This document shows, in pieces, positions 60,520 to 64,000 of a DNA stretch of 64,000 bases (position 1 is the first letter of the stretch; every line of letters starts with the position of its first letter). A program made the translations under genes and the position numbers. Source of the DNA: Desulfobacca sp. (GTDB lineage: Bacteria; Desulfobacterota; Desulfobaccia; Desulfobaccales; Desulfobaccaceae); assembly GCA_020725545.1 (NCBI GenBank), contig DYEV01000023.1:1-64000 (forward strand), given 5' to 3'. The notes beneath the pieces are model-generated. The model worked only from the letters and a program-made list of their open reading frames with translations, made no database searches and was not told where the DNA came from.

Positions 60520-61477
60520 AATCCCTGTCCGTTCCCCTGGTGCCAGGTGGATAGCTGGCCCAGCGCGACAGCAATCTATCATCCACCTCCACCTTGGCCG
60601 GCGAGAATTGGGCAATGGGGATAGTTTTGGGTCTTTCTCCTGCCAACAGCCGCTGCACCAGATGGCCGGCTGCCACCCCTACCGCGTCGTAATCCAGGGT
60701 GACGCTCAGGACCGCGCCCCGGGGCTCAATCCGGGGGTTGCCGTTGACCACGAGCAGACGTTGTTCGTTCCCCCAGGCCAGCAGCGCCGGGGCATAGGTC
60801 TGGGAAAATTGGTCCGGCGGGAGGAAGAAGATCTCCACGCCCTGGGCGACCATTTGTTGGCTGGCAGCGCTGGCTGCGGCTGCTGAATCGGCGGGCTGCA
60901 CTGTCAGGGTAAGACTGGCCTGTTTGGCCAGGGCGGCAAATTCCTGCTGCAATTCCACCGAGGCCCCTTCGGTGGGGTTATATATCAGCCCCCAGCGGCG
61001 CCGAGTCGGGAAGAGTACCCCAGTCTGGCGCAGGGCCTCAGCCAGTGGTGGCGGGCTGGCAATGCCGGTGATGTTCTCCTGGTGATCATTGGGCCGGGAT
61101 CGGTCATAGGCCGCGCCAGTCTGATAGGGATCGGCTACCATGGCAAAAACTATCGGCGTCCTTTTCAGGCGGGGTGCTGTGGCCATGAGGGCCTGGGTGC
61201 CCAGCACCACCAGAACCTGCAGCTTTTCTGGGGCCAGTTGCCGGCTCACCTGCACCGCCTGCTCCGCATTGCCGTCCGCCGACACGACTGGCAAAGACCG
61301 CTGCAAGACCCGCTCTAAGCCCAGGATGACCGCCTGGCTCTGAGGCGTCAAGGACCAAGAGAAGACCTTGACCGTCTCCGCGGCCCCGGCCAGGCATGGC
61401 AGGAGCAGGGTGAGGAGCAGCGCCAGGTAGCCAGACAAGGGCCAACCTTGCCAGATTGAGGGTTTGCTCAGCGCCAT
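60518..61477 (-). CDS. ABC transporter substrate-binding protein (PF04392-like)
   Basis: A protein of about 319 residues with a signal peptide (YLALLLTLLLPCLAGAAE) and the two-lobed fold of the ABC_sub_bind family: LVVLGTQALMATAP, PIVFAMVADP, GIASPPPLAEAL, WGLIYNPTEGASVELQQEF and the GAVLSVTLDYDAVGVAAGHLV region. Members often pair with their own permease and ATPase, but neither is seen here. The ligand is unknown. ATG at 61477 (or 61489). It lies 15 bases after lepB on the same strand. Confidence 0.82.
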   Translation of the reverse strand: MALSKPSIWQGWPLSGYLALLLTLLLPCLAGAAETVKVFSWSLTPQSQAVILGLERVLQRSLPVVSADGNAEQAVQVSRQLAPEKLQVLVVLGTQALMATAPRLKRTPIVFAMVADPYQTGAAYDRSRPNDHQENITGIASPPPLAEALRQTGVLFPTRRRWGLIYNPTEGASVELQQEFAALAKQASLTLTVQPADSAAAASAASQQMVAQGVEIFFLPPDQFSQTYAPALLAWGNEQRLLVVNGNPRIEPRGAVLSVTLDYDAVGVAAGHLVQRLLAGERPKTIPIAQFSPAKVEVDDRLLSRWASYPPGTRGTDRD

Positions 61478-61492
61478 CCCTTGACCCAATCG

Positions 61493-62170
61493 CTAATGCA
61501 CCAGGCTGCCAACGCGCCCCCAGCGTGGCCAGAATCTGTGCTGGTCCCAGGAGAAGTAGATGATCCAGGCCTTGCCCCGGACGTTGTCGAGAGGCACCGG
61601 CCCCCAGAAGCGGCTATCGTAGCTGTGGTCCCGATTGTCGCCCATGACAAAGACGTGGCCGGGCGGCACCGTATAAGGGCCGAAGTTGTCCCGATAACGA
61701 CCCGAGGCGCCGTTAGCCGAAATCCAGGCGTCATTCTGATCAATGACGTGATAATCCTTGAACACCGCCTCGGGGATGTCCAGAGGCTGGCCGTTCACGT
61801 AGAGTTTCTTATCCACGATTCTGACGGTATCCCCGGCCACGGCCACCACCCGTTTGATAAAATCTTTGGACGGATCAGGGGGAAAGATGAAGACGACGAT
61901 GTCGCCCCGTTGGGGTTGACCTATAGGAATAAGAACTTTATTTGTGAAGGGATTGCGGATCCCGTAGATAAATTTATTTACCAACAGATAATCGCCGATC
62001 TGCAAGGTTTCCAGCATGGAGCCGGAGGGGATGGAGAAGGCCTGGACTACAAAGGCCCGGATGAATAGGGCCAAAAACAGGGCGATGGCAATTGCTTCGA
62101 AATACTCACGCCAAAGGGGTTTTTTCCGCTGCTGCCGTCGGTCGCTGGCTGAAGTTCCGTCGTTGGCCAT
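61493..62170 (-). CDS. lepB: Signal peptidase I
   Basis: A 225-residue inner membrane serine protease that cleaves signal peptides. One N-terminal helix (EYFEAIAIALFLALFIRAFVVQAF), the catalytic Ser in IPSGSMLETL near residue 49 and Lys in KRVVAVAGDTV near 106, plus the GDNRDHSYDSR box. ATG at 62170 lies 2 bases beyond the lepA stop. A longer frame upstream is not used. lepA-lepB order as in E. coli. Confidence 0.94.
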   Translation of the reverse strand: MANDGTSASDRRQQRKKPLWREYFEAIAIALFLALFIRAFVVQAFSIPSGSMLETLQIGDYLLVNKFIYGIRNPFTNKVLIPIGQPQRGDIVVFIFPPDPSKDFIKRVVAVAGDTVRIVDKKLYVNGQPLDIPEAVFKDYHVIDQNDAWISANGASGRYRDNFGPYTVPPGHVFVMGDNRDHSYDSRFWGPVPLDNVRGKAWIIYFSWDQHRFWPRWGRVGSLVH

Positions 62171-62172
62171 TC

Positions 62173-63972
62173 TTACTCCCGCATGCCAAACACCGCCAGA
62201 AAGGCTTCCTGGGGTATCTGGATCTTGCCGATCTGTTTCAGGCGTTTTTTGCCTTCTTTCTGTTTTTCCAAGAGTTTGCGCTTCCGGGTAATGTCGCCGC
62301 CATAGCATTTGGCCGTGACGTTTTTCCGGAGGGCCGGGATTGATTCCCGGGCGATAACCCGGGAGCCGATGGCCGCCTGGATAACCACCTCGAACATCTG
62401 CCGGGGGATGATCTTCTTCAGGCGCTCCGTCAACTCCCGGCCCCAGCGGTAGGCCTTGTCTTTATGCACAATAATGGACAAAGCATCGATGGGTTCGCCG
62501 TTGACCAACAGGTCCATGAGGACCAGGTCAGCCGGCCGATAGCCGAGCATCTCATAGTCCATAGAGGCATAGCCCCGGCTCAGGGACTTGAGCTGGTCGT
62601 AAAAATCCATAAGGATTTCGTTGAGGGGCAGTTCATAGATGAGCAAGGCCTTCTGGTTGGGGAAGAAGCGGATTTCCACCTGTCGGCCTCGTTTTTCCTC
62701 GCAGAGCTTCAAGATATTGCCCAGATAGTCACTGGGGGTGTGGATCTCCACTCGCACCACCGGTTCCTCCAGGTGGGCAATCTTGCCCCAGGGCGGCAGG
62801 TTGCGGGGGTTGTCCACCCAGAGTTCCTCGCCCTTGGTGGTCACCACTTTATAGACGACGGTAGGCGCGGTGGCCAGCAGGGATAGCTCAAACTCTCGCT
62901 CCAACCGTTCCTTGACGATCTCCAGGTGCAGAAGCCCCAGGAATCCCAGGCGGAAGCCAAACCCCAGGGCCGCAGAGGTCTCTGGTTCATAGGTGAAGGA
63001 GGAGTCATTGAGACGCAGCTTCTCCAAACCCTCTTTAAGGCGGCCATAGTCGCCGGGATCAATGGGGTAAAAGCCGCTGAAGACCATGGGTTTGATCTTT
63101 TTGAAGCCGGGAAAAGGCGCGGCCGTGGGGTTGGCCGCGTCGGTAATGGTATCGCCGATCATAGCGTCGGCCAGGTTCTTGATGGTGGCCGTCAGGAACC
63201 CCACTTCGCCGACGCTTAAGCTCTCCACCGGCGTGGCATGGGGGCTGAAAATGCCCAACTGGTAGACCTCGTAGGTCTTGCCGGTGGCCATGAGCAGGAT
63301 TTTCTGGCCCCGGTGCACCGTCCCGGCCAGGACCCGGACCATGACCACGGTGCCCACGTAGGGGTCGAACCAGGAGTCGAAGATCAGCATCTTTAAGGGC
63401 TCATCGGCCCGGCCCGCGGGCGGTGGGATGCGGGTGACGATGGCTTCGAGGATTTCTTCGATGCCGGCCCCGGTCTTGGCGCTGGCCCGGATGGCCGTTC
63501 CCGGATCAATACCCAGGATATCCCGGATCTCCTCGGCAACTTTGTCGGGGTCGGCGTTGGCCAGATCGCATTTATTCAGGACCGGGATGATCTCCAGGTT
63601 GTTGTCCAGGGCCAGATAGGCGTTAGCCAGGGTCTGGGCCTCAACGCCCTGGGAGGCATCCACCACCAACAACACCCCTTCGCTGGCCGCTAGACTGCGG
63701 GAGACCTCGTAGCTGAAATCCACATGCCCCGGCGTGTCAATGAGGTTTAAGAGATAGTCCTGGCCATCCCGGGCCTTATACCACAGACGCACCGCCGCGG
63801 CCTTGATGGTGATGCCCCGCTCCCGCTCCAACTCCATGCTATCCAGGAACTGGTCCCGCTTTTCCCGGGAAGTGATGGTGCCGGTGTGCTCCAGGAGACG
63901 GTCGGCCAGCGTCGACTTGCCGTGGTCAATATGGGCGATGATGGCAAAGTTGCGGATGTATTTGGGATCCAT
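62173..63972 (-). CDS. lepA: Elongation factor 4 (LepA)
   Basis: A 599-residue ribosome-bound GTPase that influences elongation and initiation under stress. G1 motif [15 protein letters not shown] near residue 15, G3 DTPGHVDF near 79, NKCD near 133, and the LepA-specific C-terminal domain ending [20 protein letters not shown]. First gene of the run lepA-lepB-binding protein-M16-M16. Confidence 0.97.
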   Translation of the reverse strand: MDPKYIRNFAIIAHIDHGKSTLADRLLEHTGTITSREKRDQFLDSMELERERGITIKAAAVRLWYKARDGQDYLLNLIDTPGHVDFSYEVSRSLAASEGVLLVVDASQGVEAQTLANAYLALDNNLEIIPVLNKCDLANADPDKVAEEIRDILGIDPGTAIRASAKTGAGIEEILEAIVTRIPPPAGRADEPLKMLIFDSWFDPYVGTVVMVRVLAGTVHRGQKILLMATGKTYEVYQLGIFSPHATPVESLSVGEVGFLTATIKNLADAMIGDTITDAANPTAAPFPGFKKIKPMVFSGFYPIDPGDYGRLKEGLEKLRLNDSSFTYEPETSAALGFGFRLGFLGLLHLEIVKERLEREFELSLLATAPTVVYKVVTTKGEELWVDNPRNLPPWGKIAHLEEPVVRVEIHTPSDYLGNILKLCEEKRGRQVEIRFFPNQKALLIYELPLNEILMDFYDQLKSLSRGYASMDYEMLGYRPADLVLMDLLVNGEPIDALSIIVHKDKAYRWGRELTERLKKIIPRQMFEVVIQAAIGSRVIARESIPALRKNVTAKCYGGDITRKRKLLEKQKEGKKRLKQIGKIQIPQEAFLAVFGMRE

Positions 63973-64000
63973 GTAAATCCATACCCATAAGAGACCGCGC

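Overview
The window looks like chromosomal DNA of a GC-rich sulfate-reducing deltaproteobacterium (Desulfobacterota). The main evidence is an intact dsrA-dsrB-dsrD-cbiA cluster (dissimilatory sulfite reductase; 53.4-57.5 kb). Indolepyruvate:ferredoxin oxidoreductase (iorAB), a ResB/CcsA cytochrome c assembly pair and anaerobe-type metabolism agree with this. The gene mix resembles the Desulfobacca/Syntrophobacter side of the phylum, but that placement is inference. Most of the window is ordinary housekeeping sequence with tight gene spacing. An accessory patch at about 35.5-39.9 kb and another at 45.8-46.9 kb stand out.

Layout: 0-8.6 kb carries a zinc-ribbon/repeat protein, a biotin carboxylase plus carboxyltransferase pair, a MEMO-family protein, and a PurN-like/TldE-like/TatT-like trio. 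8.9-13.4 kb has YggT-DivIVA-DUF167, dnaJ and uvrB. 13.9-22.7 kb has a mini zinc ribbon, purM with a DUF134 regulator, a purine nucleoside phosphorylase, a helical protein, nagZ, an aldehyde dehydrogenase homologue, membrane and lipoproteins and birA. 23-33.8 kb has a CbpA-type co-chaperone, DUF434, then the macromolecular-synthesis cluster rpsU-yqeY-mutS2-dnaG-rpoD, a CAU tRNA, a Nif3 homologue and a zinc-ribbon coiled-coil protein. rnpB follows at 34.0-34.4 kb with a clear promoter and terminator, then a polyprenyl-phosphate glycosyltransferase.

The patch at 35.5-39.9 kb holds decayed fragments: a DNA methyltransferase tail, an MNT nucleotidyltransferase tail and a tyrosine recombinase tail. 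It also holds a MerR/excisionase-like HTH gene, several tiny membrane-protein genes and a strongly AT-rich island, and it ends at the 3' end of a tRNA-Pro gene. I read it as a degraded tRNA-targeted integrative element. 40-45.8 kb has iorBA, a GcvH-like protein without the lipoyl lysine, and ResB/CcsA. 45.9-46.7 kb is a frameshifted TIR-TPR pseudogene. 46.9-52.9 kb has MgtC, a CBS-containing site-2 protease, rlmB-type methyltransferase, murJ, nth and tRNA-Gln. 53.4-64 kb holds the dsr cluster, a complementary M16 peptidase pair, an ABC-type binding protein, lepB and lepA.

Two sequence-level patterns run through the spacers. One is several families of short, perfect palindromes (REP/REPIN-like). 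The other is at least seven intergenic patches of heptanucleotide repeats, each with a different 7-base unit. No CRISPR array, intact transposase or rRNA gene was seen. The best candidates for something undescribed are the Gln-Phe repeat protein at 153-662, the GcvH-like protein at 42823-43275, the carboxyltransferase lacking its usual metal-ligand lysine at 2263-3954, and the heptamer repeats.
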